Of a stretch of 31,273 nt of DNA, positions 19,706-28,491 are shown one piece after another (the first letter of the stretch is position 1; every line of letters starts with the position of its first letter). The DNA is from Thoreauomyces humboldtii (Eukaryota; Chytridiomycota; Chytridiomycetes; Spizellomycetales; Powellomycetaceae). The notes under the pieces are model-generated. The model had not been told where the DNA came from and searched no databases. It was given only the letters and a program-made list of their open reading frames with translations. The stretch lies in the NCBI GenBank assembly GCA_027596035.1, contig JADGJA010000195.1:1-31273 (forward strand), given 5' to 3'. Position numbers and translations under genes: made by a program.

Positions 19706-21022
19706 TTGGGAGAACCACAAGGCGAACCGGGAGGTCAGGATCTCGCGAAGACCTGCAAAAATCTTGGTGGTGCCCTTGGCTCCGGACGATACGCTGCTGT
19801 CATCGGACGCTCCTCCAGTCACCATCAACGTCGAAGGCCAAGGTTTGTGCATGCGGAAAGTTTGCAGTGTTCTGATCCGCACCTTTTGAACTCCACCGAC
19901 ACCGTTCGTTCCTTGACGAAGCGACGCCGAGATGGAGAGCTCCTCCTTCAGTCGGGAGACTTCGCGTATGCTTTGCGCAAGAAAAGCAGAAAGGGAGAAG
20001 AACATTGGGATCACACGACTCAGAAGAACAAGCAGGCCAAGCTCTTCGTTGCAGCCGAATGGATCGCGGAGTTGACTGCCGAGAATCGCGACGTCGATGA
20101 GAAGTGCGACGAAGATGGCGAGAACCAGAACCCTGCCGAGGCGAACAATACCGAAGAAACTACCGGCGAAGACGGTCTGACGTCGGTTCCAAGCACCCTC
20201 GCTCTCCCCATTCTGATAGTTCCAGACGACTGCAAATTCACGAACCCGGACAAGTCAATCATAGAAATCGAAATGCGCGGCGAAAGAAGGTGGGATGAAG
20301 TGCTGATATACTCGGGAGATGTCGCCGAAAAGAAGATGCAACAACTCCCCTGGAGGCTCACCCGAGACGTCAGGCCACCGTCTTCAGGCTTCACTGAGGA
20401 CATACACTACCGTATCCTGTTTCGAAACGACCGCAATGCGCTGTTCTTTACGTACATGGAATTTACGCGGTTCATGCACGTGTCTCACTCGCCTTTTGCG
20501 GAACACTTTTGCTGTCAAGCTGCAAGGATTGTTTTCGTGATGACCATGGGCGGAGATGATGACCGCGAGAATCTCGCCGTTGAAGTGTTCGGTCTTGCGA
20601 ACGTCCGCCGCATTCTCCAGCGTCACGGTCCGAAAAATTGTGCCGCAGTCTACCTCATCACCCTGGGCACCGTAAAGGAACTCCGCTCATCAATGGGAAT
20701 TACCACGTCCGGCTTGCAAGACGATAGCATAGTGGCCAAATACGGGATGACTACAAACATCGAGGCTCGCTTGTACCAGCACCTCGCTCACTTCGGAAAG
20801 ATTCTTCACGTCGAGCCGCGTTTTAAGAAGACCATCGTCCTCGATCCTACCGAAGCATCTACCTGTGAAGTGGCGGTCAAGAGGTTTTTCGAGATGCAGC
20901 AGAACTGGACGCTGCAGTTCTCAGCGACCGAGATCCTGAAAACGGGACACCAACGGACGATTTACGGCAGGACAGAGGTCGTGACTATTCCCTCTGCGTG
21001 CATGAAAACGATCGTCGAGTAG
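19706..21022 (+). CDS. MSV199 plus T5orf172 domain protein, large-DNA-virus type
   Basis: One frame is open for 438 codons up to TAG 21020-21022. The first in-frame ATG is at 20273 (249 residues), so either the start lies there or an upstream exon joins near 19932; the 19593-19889 frame is a candidate first exon. About 20290-20570 reads like an MSV199 domain, with a DVAEKKMQQLPW-like segment then FFTYMEFTRFMH before FVMTMGG. Next come ENLAVEVFGLANVRRIL and VYLITLGTVKELRSSMGI. The C-terminal part has KYGMTTNIEARLYQHLAHFG, the signature of the T5orf172/GIY-YIG-like fold. This order is typical of uncharacterised proteins of nucleocytoplasmic large DNA viruses and some fungi. Codons 19890-20220 form a charged N-terminal region. 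Function is unknown; DNA binding is only inferred from the fold. Confidence 0.65.
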   Translation: MGEPQGEPGGQDLAKTCKNLGGALGSGRYAAVIGRSSSHHQRRRPRFVHAESLQCSDPHLLNSTDTVRSLTKRRRDGELLLQSGDFAYALRKKSRKGEEHWDHTTQKNKQAKLFVAAEWIAELTAENRDVDEKCDEDGENQNPAEANNTEETTGEDGLTSVPSTLALPILIVPDDCKFTNPDKSIIEIEMRGERRWDEVLIYSGDVAEKKMQQLPWRLTRDVRPPSSGFTEDIHYRILFRNDRNALFFTYMEFTRFMHVSHSPFAEHFCCQAARIVFVMTMGGDDDRENLAVEVFGLANVRRILQRHGPKNCAAVYLITLGTVKELRSSMGITTSGLQDDSIVAKYGMTTNIEARLYQHLAHFGKILHVEPRFKKTIVLDPTEASTCEVAVKRFFEMQQNWTLQFSATEILKTGHQRTIYGRTEVVTIPSACMKTIVE

Positions 21023-21158
21023 TTTGCCGGACTTCAAGCTCGGCGCGAGGTACAAAGCCATTGCTGAAACAAGTTCTTTACCGGTGGATTGACGTGGGAT
21101 AAGTACGCACCATTCTGTTGGTGGCCGCTCGAAGTAGGTCCACAAAAAAGTCTAGAAA

Positions 21159-21347
21159 TTGAGCTTACCCACCAGCAAAGGGTTCCATCAAGCGCCAGTC
21201 GCTGCAAAAGACGCCGAAATACTAGCTACTCTCGCCCAGCAAGCTGCCGATTTCGCTAAGCAGAAGATAGAGCTCACGTCTGCAGCGGCCAAAGCGACAG
21301 CCCTGGTTCAGAATGCGGAACATCGGGCCATACTAGCCGAGGAATAG
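21159..21347 (+). CDS. Short alanine-rich helical frame
   Basis: Codons read AAKDAEILATLAQQAADFAK and then TSAAAKATALVQNAEHRAIL, ending at TAG. The Ala/Glu/Lys pattern predicts a single long helix or coiled coil. It lies downstream of the MSV199-like gene, after a 136-bp gap. There is no proper ATG, so it may be an exon or relic. No family is recognised. Confidence 0.25.
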   Translation: MSLPTSKGFHQAPVAAKDAEILATLAQQAADFAKQKIELTSAAAKATALVQNAEHRAILAEE

Positions 21348-21417
21348 CTTGCGCCGGAGGTGAACTTAGGAGGAGCCGCCGCTACCGGCACAAGGAGAAG
21401 AGGCCCCGCGGGACCCA

Positions 21418-21885
21418 ATGGACGTCGACGTCGTCGAGGTTCCGGTTGTCCATCCCGAGGCGGTGCAGACGGTCCAGACGTGGGTGACTGGGAAGCCCCA
21501 CGAGATGAGGTCGATCGGCGACCAGATGAGGAAGACCGCGCCGAGGGCCGCGGCGGAACAGGTCCAACGAGAAGATGAACGGCATGCAGATCGCTATGCT
21601 GGAGCAGCGGCTCGCTCACAACTCGAACTGAAGAAATCCTGGAACACCACCGCCATCCAGTACAGTTCAGGACCATCCGTGGGAACTCCTATTAGGTACC
21701 CGCTTTGCTTTGAGTTGGAGCCCGGGGTTCTTGATATGGAAAGCTGCCCGTGTCACTCGATCTGGAAAATCTCGCACTGCACCCTTGTCCCAAGAAGATC
21801 CCACAAAAAAAGCCTTTGCGGATTCAAATTTGGCAGCATGGTGTCATGTAAGATGAAAGCTAGCAATATTATTGCTTTCGGATGA
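21418..21885 (+). CDS. Hypothetical open frame
   Basis: ATG 21418 opens a 155-codon frame to TGA 21883-21885. It begins MDVDVVEVPVVHPEAVQTV and contains RAAAEQVQREDERHADRYAG. The C-terminal third (cysteine- and histidine-containing) is less protein-like. A GTAAGA donor-like site at 21846 and an acceptor at 21974-21975 could join it to the lysine-rich relic that follows. No family is recognised. Confidence 0.3.
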   Translation: MDVDVVEVPVVHPEAVQTVQTWVTGKPHEMRSIGDQMRKTAPRAAAEQVQREDERHADRYAGAAARSQLELKKSWNTTAIQYSSGPSVGTPIRYPLCFELEPGVLDMESCPCHSIWKISHCTLVPRRSHKKSLCGFKFGSMVSCKMKASNIIAFG

Positions 21886-21975
21886 ATTCTGAAGCGCGTC
21901 AACTGACTTCGCAAAAGGATGAAGCTCTCTATGAGTTAAGACTTTTCGAAAGCTTCGGAGAACCCGGGCAACTAG

Positions 21976-22685
21976 ACAGAGCGGGATGGGATCTGGCAAT
22001 GTGTCATCGACGTTACTATACCGTACAACGGTCTCCGGCGAGCCATTGAGTCGTCGTCCGAGGAGGAGGAGCCGGTTCATGAGGGCAAGCGGGAGAAGAG
22101 AGTGGCTGTCGGTAAGGGGAAGGCGCTGGAGAAGGGGAAGGATCCCAAGGTCCCTGAGAAGGGGAAGGGGAAGGGAAAGGAGAAGACGACCGAGAAGGGG
22201 AAGGGGAAGGCGAAGGCAACCGAGAAGGGGGATGACAAAGAGAAGGGAAACGAGGAGGAGGATGACTTTGACCAAGGAGCTATGGAACGGGCGTGAGATT
22301 ACTACAAAGGGATGTTTGATGGGGGCAAGAAGATACCGGAGGGTTGGGACCCCAAAGTAGGTGGAAGCGGCCAACAGCAATAGCAACAACGGCATACACA
22401 ACGCCCGGCAGAGTACTTGAGGAAGAGGCTGGTGATGCCTTGGAACGGACTGTTTTCGGTGGTCGCATCAATGATTTCAGTCAGTCGGCTCAACTGGTCA
22501 GTAAACCAAGTCCTGCGATTTCTCTGCACGTTGTCTTATTATCTACTCTCCAGGGTCAGATTGAGGGTCTTACCTATGAGACCATCGAGTCCGGCAACAA
22601 AAAGCCACTTCCCTTGCGCTGGGCTCGCACGCTTCTGAACGCTACGACTTGGACGGCCGTCCCGCCGCAAGCCATTCGGCAGTAG
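21976..22685 (+). pseudogene. Lysine/glutamate-rich gene relic with stops inside the reading frame
   Basis: After an acceptor-like CAACTAG, one frame reads ERDGIWQCVIDVTIPYNGLR then a Ser/Glu stretch and a long low-complexity run of (E)KGKGK units up to DDFDQGAMERA. TGA 22294 follows, yet the same frame goes on with DYYKGMFDGGKKIPEGWDPK and a glutamine run interrupted by TAG 22381. In another frame, sequence resumes as EEEAGDALERTVFGGRINDF. A GTCAGT...CTCCAG intron-like element (22497-22553) follows, then GQIEGLTYETIESGNKKPL to TAG 22683-22685. The order suggests one decayed gene with at least two nonsense changes and a frame change. No family is recognised. Confidence 0.35.
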
Positions 22686-23017
22686 AGCTGGAGGATGCAC
22701 CGCCAGACCGCCACCCCACTCGCGGAACGCTTGCGTTGGTTCCGACAGTGTCTGCCTCACCAGGCTCAGCGCGGGCTCGCAACGACAAACCTTGCTTTAT
22801 GGAGGAGAACAACACAGCAGCAACTTTCGCGACCGAGGTCGCTTCCACAGCCGCGCAGATCGATAACCATGAATCAGAGTGCCGAGCATGCAGAATTCTC
22901 AGGGCCAAGAAGCTATGCCGCCGTGGACTGATTTGCGTCGCTCCAGAGTCTATCATTAAACTTTCCACTTTCTCAAACTTCCGGAGTGGACGCAACTCGG
23001 GCTTGGATGTACAGTGA
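22649..23017 (+). CDS. Short coding-like frame
   Basis: A 122-codon frame ends at TGA 23015-23017 and includes ENNTAATFATEVASTAAQID and NHESECRACRILRAKKLCRRG, the latter with three cysteines among basic residues. It overlaps the end of the relic above in a different frame and lacks an ATG at its left end. It is a possible exon. No family is recognised. Confidence 0.2.
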   Translation: MDGRPAASHSAVELEDAPPDRHPTRGTLALVPTVSASPGSARARNDKPCFMEENNTAATFATEVASTAAQIDNHESECRACRILRAKKLCRRGLICVAPESIIKLSTFSNFRSGRNSGLDVQ

Positions 23018-24274
23018 GCACAGCATGCTGTCGATCGCTCCATCTTAGGGTTCGCACGGGACTGTTACTACACGTTTGCGAGAGCGCTCGGTGACTTGCA
23101 TCGCATGTTATCGACAAGCGGGCCGCAGAGATTGTCTTAACCGAAGGAGCTCCTTGCGGCGAGGTCGGCAAGTTCCCCCAAGGATGTGCAGCTACAGTGT
23201 ACCAGGGAGCCGTCGGAGAGGCCAAATATCCTGCAGGCAGCACAGAGCCAGCCTCGTGAGCAAGCCTCGGGTCCCAGTAATTCTTCGCGCGAGGCAGAGA
23301 GGCGCTGCCTGTAAGCCACACCTTTCCTCTCCCTAATGCGCGGAATGACAGGCGCTACCCCCACTGCATAGAGTTCCTCAGCTGCGCTAAGAGCGGCTTT
23401 GCCGTCGCTTCCGCACCTCGTCCAGAAGTGCATCGCGAAACCCTGACAAAGGAGTCAGAAGGGCATCACGTTGCACTCACAGCCAGATCCACGACGGATG
23501 AGAACAGTCCGTCTGATTGTTCAAGCACGTCGGAAAGGTCTTGCTTGTGCAGCCAGCCAAAAACAGACAGCTCTGGGTAAAACTTTGATGGCGCGGACCT
23601 GAAGCCTCCCTCGTCAGCCCCAGCAGCAGCTCTTGTGCGTGTGCAGCGCTCTCGGACACCTTCCGTTTGGACCGTTTCTAGACCGATGTCGGAGAGTTAC
23701 TGCAACTCATTTGCGCCAGAGTTCAATTCGATCGGTCCTCTGATCGCCGCACCGAGACACTACCTGCCTCACCGAGTTCCTCCTCCTACCAATCACCACG
23801 TCGTTCAGCAGGAGTCTTCGGGCCTAGCATTGTCGCTAAGTTTTGTGACGTTCTCTCTGCGACCGGAAGTGTCGAATGCAACATAGCGGCACGATCCGTT
23901 AGCTGCATGCCACGTACACGATCCTAGACCCGGGCCTGCCGCCCCACCCTTACTCAACACTCGGGATCCCCGCCGGAATCAGTGATATTCGTGTAAGGAC
24001 TTCACATGGGCCAGTCGGTAGCTGCCGAAAACTTACTCTGCATGAAGTAGACCTTCAACGTCGAGCAGCCTCTTCCTTGAGTGCCACCGCAGAGACAGCC
24101 ACCATTGTTGTTGTCGTGGATCGCGCGCTAAAACGTTTGGTCACGCGTCCACCCTTCTGTAAACGAATGTACCGGTATGGAGCTACTGTGAGTATGACAA
24201 GCTGTTGCATGAAAATGAACTCTGACGGTTCGACGGAGTTGGTCACTTTCCCGTCAAGCCAGCCTCCATAGAGC
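23018..24274. other. Anonymous sequence with coding-like scraps
   Basis: Codons from about 23096 to 23251 read VIDKRAAEIVLTEGAPCGEV and end AGSTEPAS before a TGA. A frame ending at TAG 24269-24271 reads TAETATIVVVVDRALKRLV and PPFCKRMYRYGA. Neither has a convincing start, and I recognise no family. No RNA gene or mobile-element terminus is visible. Confidence 0.3.
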
Positions 24275-24282
24275 CGAATTTA

Positions 24283-24382
24283 GTGACCCGCGTCCGAGTC
24301 ATACTGTAGGAGACCTGTAGGGTTTTTCATGTAGGGTGCGACCGGGTGACCTCGTTTCTCCCATCGGGTGCGAACGGGTCAC
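24283..24382. promoter_or_regulatory. Cluster of GGGT(G/C)AC motifs upstream of LYS9
   Basis: GGGTGCGACCGGGTGAC at 24334-24350 is repeated as GGGTGCGAACGGGTCAC at 24366-24382, 32 bp apart (15 of 17 bases equal). GTGACCC, the reverse complement of GGGTCAC, lies near 24283. The cluster is about 190-290 bp before the LYS9 start, a plausible position for transcription-factor sites. The factor is unknown. Confidence 0.4.
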
Positions 24383-24574
24383 TCTTTGCCGGTTCCTGCT
24401 GTCCTTTTCTCCAGCCTTTCAATGAGTCATGGCCCCCCCATCATCATCTGTGCACATCACTCCCAAGGTCTCTTTGGAGCCAACAGACATTCTCAAGCCA
24501 TAAAACACACAGAAACCGGGCCACAAGACCCTCTGAAAGCATATTCCATTCGACCTCGCATCCATTCTTCACGT

Positions 24575-26560
24575 ATGCCATCATCTGAGAGGTAGTAGTA
24601 AAGGGGTGCTCTCGCGTCGGAACGCCTTGTCCACACCTGTACTCACGGACGCTTGCATCCTACAGAAAGATCCTGCTTTTGGGCACAGGCTTCGTAGCCG
24701 GACCATGTCTTCGCTATCTGCTCCGTCGCGAAGAGAATGTCGTGACCATCGGTATCATTTCGCATCGTTGAAAGACTTCACACCCCCCTTCACATTTCGC
24801 TGACCGGTGTTTTCAGCGAGCCGTCGCGTTGAAAGCGGACAGAAGCTCGCAAAGGGTCATCCTCGGGTTCGTCCCGTCGCACTGGACGTGAGCGATGATG
24901 CCGCACTGGAGGCGGAAATCGGCAAGCATGACATTGTCATCAGGTGTGAGCGTGGGGTTTTTGGGTTAGACAAGGATTGAGCGAATTTCTGATCTGCATC
25001 AATCCCACCCAAGCTTGATCCCCTACACGCACCACGCGCGTGTCATCGATGCGGCTATCAAGCAGAAGAAGCATGTCGTGACAACCAGCTATGTTTCTCC
25101 CGCGATGCAGGCATTTGACGACGCGTACGTAGAGGGACCTATGGGAACATTTACCCGACGACTTGTAGACTTACAGCTGCCTCCCTTAGAGCGAAGAAGG
25201 CAGGAATCACCGTCTTCAACGAGATCGGAGTGGATCCCGGAATCGACCATCTCTACGCCATCAAGATGATCGAGGAGGTCCACGCGGCAGGCGGCAAGGT
25301 CCTTTCCTTCCTGTCCTACTGCGGCGGTCTCCCCGCGCCCGAGGACTCCAACAACCCGCTCGGATACAAGTTCAGCTGGAGCTCCCGTGGCGTTCTGCTG
25401 GCCCTCCGAAACAACGCTCGTTACGTCGATGGCGGCAAGCCCGTCAACGTGGCTGGACCCGATCTGATGGACAGCGCGAAACCCATCTATATCTACCCTG
25501 CCTTCGCTTTCGAAGGTTATCCTAACCGTGACTCGACGCCGTACAACGAGAGGTACAACATTCCTGAGTGCCAGACGGTTCTGCGCGGAACTTTGAGATA
25601 CCAGGTAATGTAGTAGGCGATGTCAGGCTGAATCTCTGTTTCTGTTTCTGATAACGTTACTGGCAACAGGGCTTCCCTAAGTTTGCAAAGGCACTGGTCG
25701 CGCTTGGTTTCCTGGACGATGCGGAAAAGGATTACCTGCAGCAAGGCGCGGCGCCTATTGCATGGGTAAACTTCGAATATTTGAGCATTTTTTTGTCCGG
25801 GATTCTTGACGATCTGATGCTGGCTATGTTTAGAAATCCGTTATGGCAAAGGCTCTCGCATCTTCAGCTACATCGGAAAGGTAACGGAGTGCAATTTTCG
25901 ATCAGTGAGGAATCCGAACTAACCTGATATTCCCGAATTTCAGCGATCTTATCGCCGCGGTACAAAAGAAAGCTAGCTTGCAGGGCGGTACCGAAGACAC
26001 CAAGCGCATCATCGCCGGTCTCAAATGGTAACCTTCGATTCCCTCACTTGGCCGCGCCACGCTCCATTTGATTCTGATCCTCCTTCTCCATAGGCTCGAC
26101 ATGTTCTCGGACAAGCCAGCCCCAGCCCGCGGCACCCTCCTCGACACGCTGTGCGCCACCTTGGACGACAAACTTCAGTACGGGCCCGGCGAACGCGACA
26201 TGGTCATGCTCCAGCATCGGTTCGAGATCGAGCTGAAGGACGGAACCCAGGAGACCCGAACCTCGACGGGCCTCTGGTACGGAATCCCCGACGGAGACAC
26301 AGCTATGGCTACCACTGTTGGTGTCCCCTGCGGAATCGCTACACAGCTCATCCTGGACGGTGAGAATGAGATCTGTGCACTAACCATATCACCAAGGCAA
26401 TGGATGCCTTGGGCGTGCTCGGACGCTGATCTTTCTTGTTCATCTGTCAGGTAAAATCACGCGGCACGGCGTTTTGGCACCGATGGACATGGAGCTTGCC
26501 GGACCATTGATCACCGCGCTGGAGGCCGAGGGCATCAGGATGGTAGACGAGATCTTGTAG
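24575..26560 (+). CDS. LYS9: Saccharopine dehydrogenase (NADP+, L-glutamate-forming), ten exons
   Basis: Exons 24575-24591, 24666-24751, 24817-24943, 25014-25124, 25190-25604, 25670-25765, 25834-25880, 25944-26027, 26094-26359 and 26451-26560 join into 452 residues, close to the 446 of yeast Lys9. The NADP-binding fold opens with KILLLGTGFVAGP (7-19). SLIPYTHHARVIDAAI, VVTTSYVSPAM, NEIGVDPGIDHLYAI (124-138), LSYCGGLPAPE and NPLGYKFSWS follow in family order, and the C-terminus has TMGVPCGIA-like TTVGVPCGIA. The enzyme condenses aminoadipate semialdehyde with glutamate to saccharopine in the fungal alpha-aminoadipate lysine pathway, in the cytosol. Exon 1 is only 17 nt (MPSSER); its ATG is the only one that joins in frame to the GxGxxA loop. 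All introns are GT-AG, 61-91 nt. The gene looks intact. Confidence 0.96.
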
Positions 26561-27436
26561 TTTCGTAGACCCTTGATCCTTACCGACTCCGCTCATGTTT
26601 CTCATCCCCACATACTGAAATCGATAACTTGCATACAATTCGGTACAGGCAGAGGAGAAACTCAAAGCATCCTGGCTCCCCGACCCGGTACCAAGCAAGT
26701 TGAAGCAACAGACACCGCCCGATGCGACATGCACAGCGCTTAAGGGGGTGTGTCACGACATGTGGCTTTTGACAGGCATCGTACAGCGGAGCTCGAGGGC
26801 CGAGGCGGGGTGTTCGGACCGGGAAATGGATCCTGCTGCGCAACGATTTTCGCATTCGCGAATCCTCCTTGGATACAAGCCTGGACAAAGCCTTGAAAAA
26901 AAAACCAGCATGGAGTTCGACTGCAAGACACTCGAGAAGCATCTTTGGGGGACGGAAAGGAGAGGGGGGATGTGCGAGCCGACCAAGCCCATCCATGACG
27001 CCGATAGCCGGAGGCCGTTTCCGGCAGTCGGGAACGCTCCATCTTTCTTCCTCGAGTCACGATTCTCCGGTTCTGTACACCAGGTGGCTCATGCCGCCCG
27101 GCTGCGAAAAAGTCTCTTTTCTTTTTCCCTCTCTCCTTTTGATTCGACAGAGGGGAGGGATACCGACGCACAAGCACAGGCACAGACGGACGCTGACAGG
27201 CTCACGGAAAGATGGCCATTTCCCACGCCCTTGCCAAAGAGCCCCAACCGAAGCGTCCCCCCTCTCCTCTGAAGACTGAACGAGCTGCCGCCAAGGGGAC
27301 CACCCACCCCAATAGGAAATCAATAAATGGACGGGATGAAACCATTCGCCCCGCCCTGGTTCCTCACGCTGGTCGTTCATTTCCCAAACCCATCTCCAAC
27401 CCAACCCTCATCCCATCCCACCTTCTCCATCTCACC
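26561..27436. other. Intergenic between LYS9 and the secreted barrel protein
   Basis: About 0.9 kb without a recognisable gene. Overlapping frames on both strands have no motif. The last 330 bp are CT-rich with an AATCAATAAATGG stretch near 27317, compatible with a strong fungal promoter and leader for the downstream secreted protein. Confidence 0.5.
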
Positions 27437-28102
27437 ATGAAGCTCTCCATCCTTGCCATCCTGGCGCTGGCCGCCACTGCCTCCGCTGCCGCCGTCCACC
27501 AACCCACCGGTGCCCACAAGTCGGCCGTCCACAAGCCTGCGGTCCACAAGCCCGTCGCCCACAAGCCCGTCGCCCACAAGCCCGCTGCTCACAAGCCTGC
27601 TGCTCACAAGCCCGCCGCCCACAAACCCGCCGCCCACAAGCCCAAGAAGCAGCACCGCAAGCACCCTCGCAAGCACGTCGTCGCGCAGGTCGCGAGCAAG
27701 AAGTCGTCGGGCGGAAACTCGCTCACCATTCCCCGAATCACTTTCTACGACGGAAGTTCCCTCGATGCGCCCGCGTGCGGTGGAGGCAAGACGTCTGCTT
27801 CCTCGATGTCGGCGGCCGTCAAGGAGGGCGGTAAATTCAAGTGCGGAGACAAGATCAACCTGAACAACGGTGGTCATTCCATCACCGTCAAGGTGGTCGA
27901 CTACTGCGCGGGCTGTGCCGATGCCGCCATCGATCTGACTCCTTGTAAGTTCTACTCATAACTTTGTGTGTGTGTGTGTGAGATCTTGAAGCCGGGATGC
28001 TGACCCTTCTTTTCTCTCCTCTCTTGTGCAGCTGCCTTCAAGGCTCTCGGCGTGGCGCTGGACGTCGGCGAGATCCACGGAGCCAAGGGATCCATCGTTT
28101 AG
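27437..28102 (+). CDS. Secreted double-psi beta-barrel (RlpA/expansin-like) protein with HKP repeats
   Basis: Exons 27437-27944 and 28032-28102 give 192 residues. Residues 1-18 (MKLSILAILALAATASAA) are a signal peptide. Residues 27-69 are nine xxHKP-type pentapeptides, followed by a basic KKQHRKHPRKH patch. From about 95 the protein has a double-psi beta-barrel: ITFYDG, APACGGGK, FKCGDKINL, ITVKVVDYCAGCA and IDLTPSAFKAL. This is the pattern of fungal RlpA-like, barwin-like and loosenin-type secreted proteins, which bind or loosen cell-wall polysaccharide and lack classical hydrolase residues. The acidic Asp before YC-x-GC is present. The His/Lys repeat may bind metal or anionic wall polymers; that is inference. 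The 87-nt intron contains a GT microsatellite. It could act on the fungal wall or on a plant host; the sequence does not decide. Confidence 0.88.
27515..27643 (+). repeat. 15-bp coding repeats (HKP pentapeptides)
   Basis: About nine units of CACAAGCCC-GCC-GCC type encode (V/A)HKP(A/V). The DNA units are near-identical in the second half, so the number of copies is likely to vary between strains by slippage. Confidence 0.9.
27965..27981. repeat. GT microsatellite inside an intron
   Basis: About eight GT units lie near the 5' end of the intron of the secreted barrel protein gene. Confidence 0.85.
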
Positions 28103-28491
28103 AAGGGACCCTCCCCCGAGTACATTTATTAGAGGAAGGCGGGATTCCATCCACTAGTACCACATCTTAGATATACCTGCGAGGGAGAAAGCGTATGCTG
28201 GTCTTATCCTCTCTCGCCTTGCGGTTCCATAATACGAACGATATTTTAGCACCGTTCATGCAACTGTATGTCGCTGGCGTCCGTGGGAAAGCGTCGATGT
28301 AGTCGCCGGAGAGCGGGCCGCTAGCCGCAACCGGGAGTGGCTATGTCATGCCATTACATCGTCTTTGGTATCGTGATACTCTTGCCTGTCCACGGTTCAC
28401 ATTCCAGAGGGCATCGGCATTCTCAGACGACTTGAGAGCGTCGACAAAGTCCCAAAGGACAACACTCAGGGATCATCACATCCGGTCCAGC
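28103..28491. other. Intergenic, promoter side of the SPF45-like gene
   Basis: This region holds the 3' UTR of the barrel protein gene and the promoter of the SPF45-like gene. The SPF45 frame is open leftward to 28348, but there is no conserved sequence before the ATG at 28492. No other feature is seen. Confidence 0.5.

Noticed and set aside
22381..22383. Stop-codon reassignment (TAG read as Gln)
   Set aside because: TRM11, LYS9, the TRA2-like gene and the barrel protein gene all end at TAG exactly where family alignments end, so TAG is a normal stop here.
27377..27877. 166-codon minus-strand open frame with LVGGGLV-type repeats
   Set aside because: It is the antisense of the HKP repeat and barrel-coding exon.
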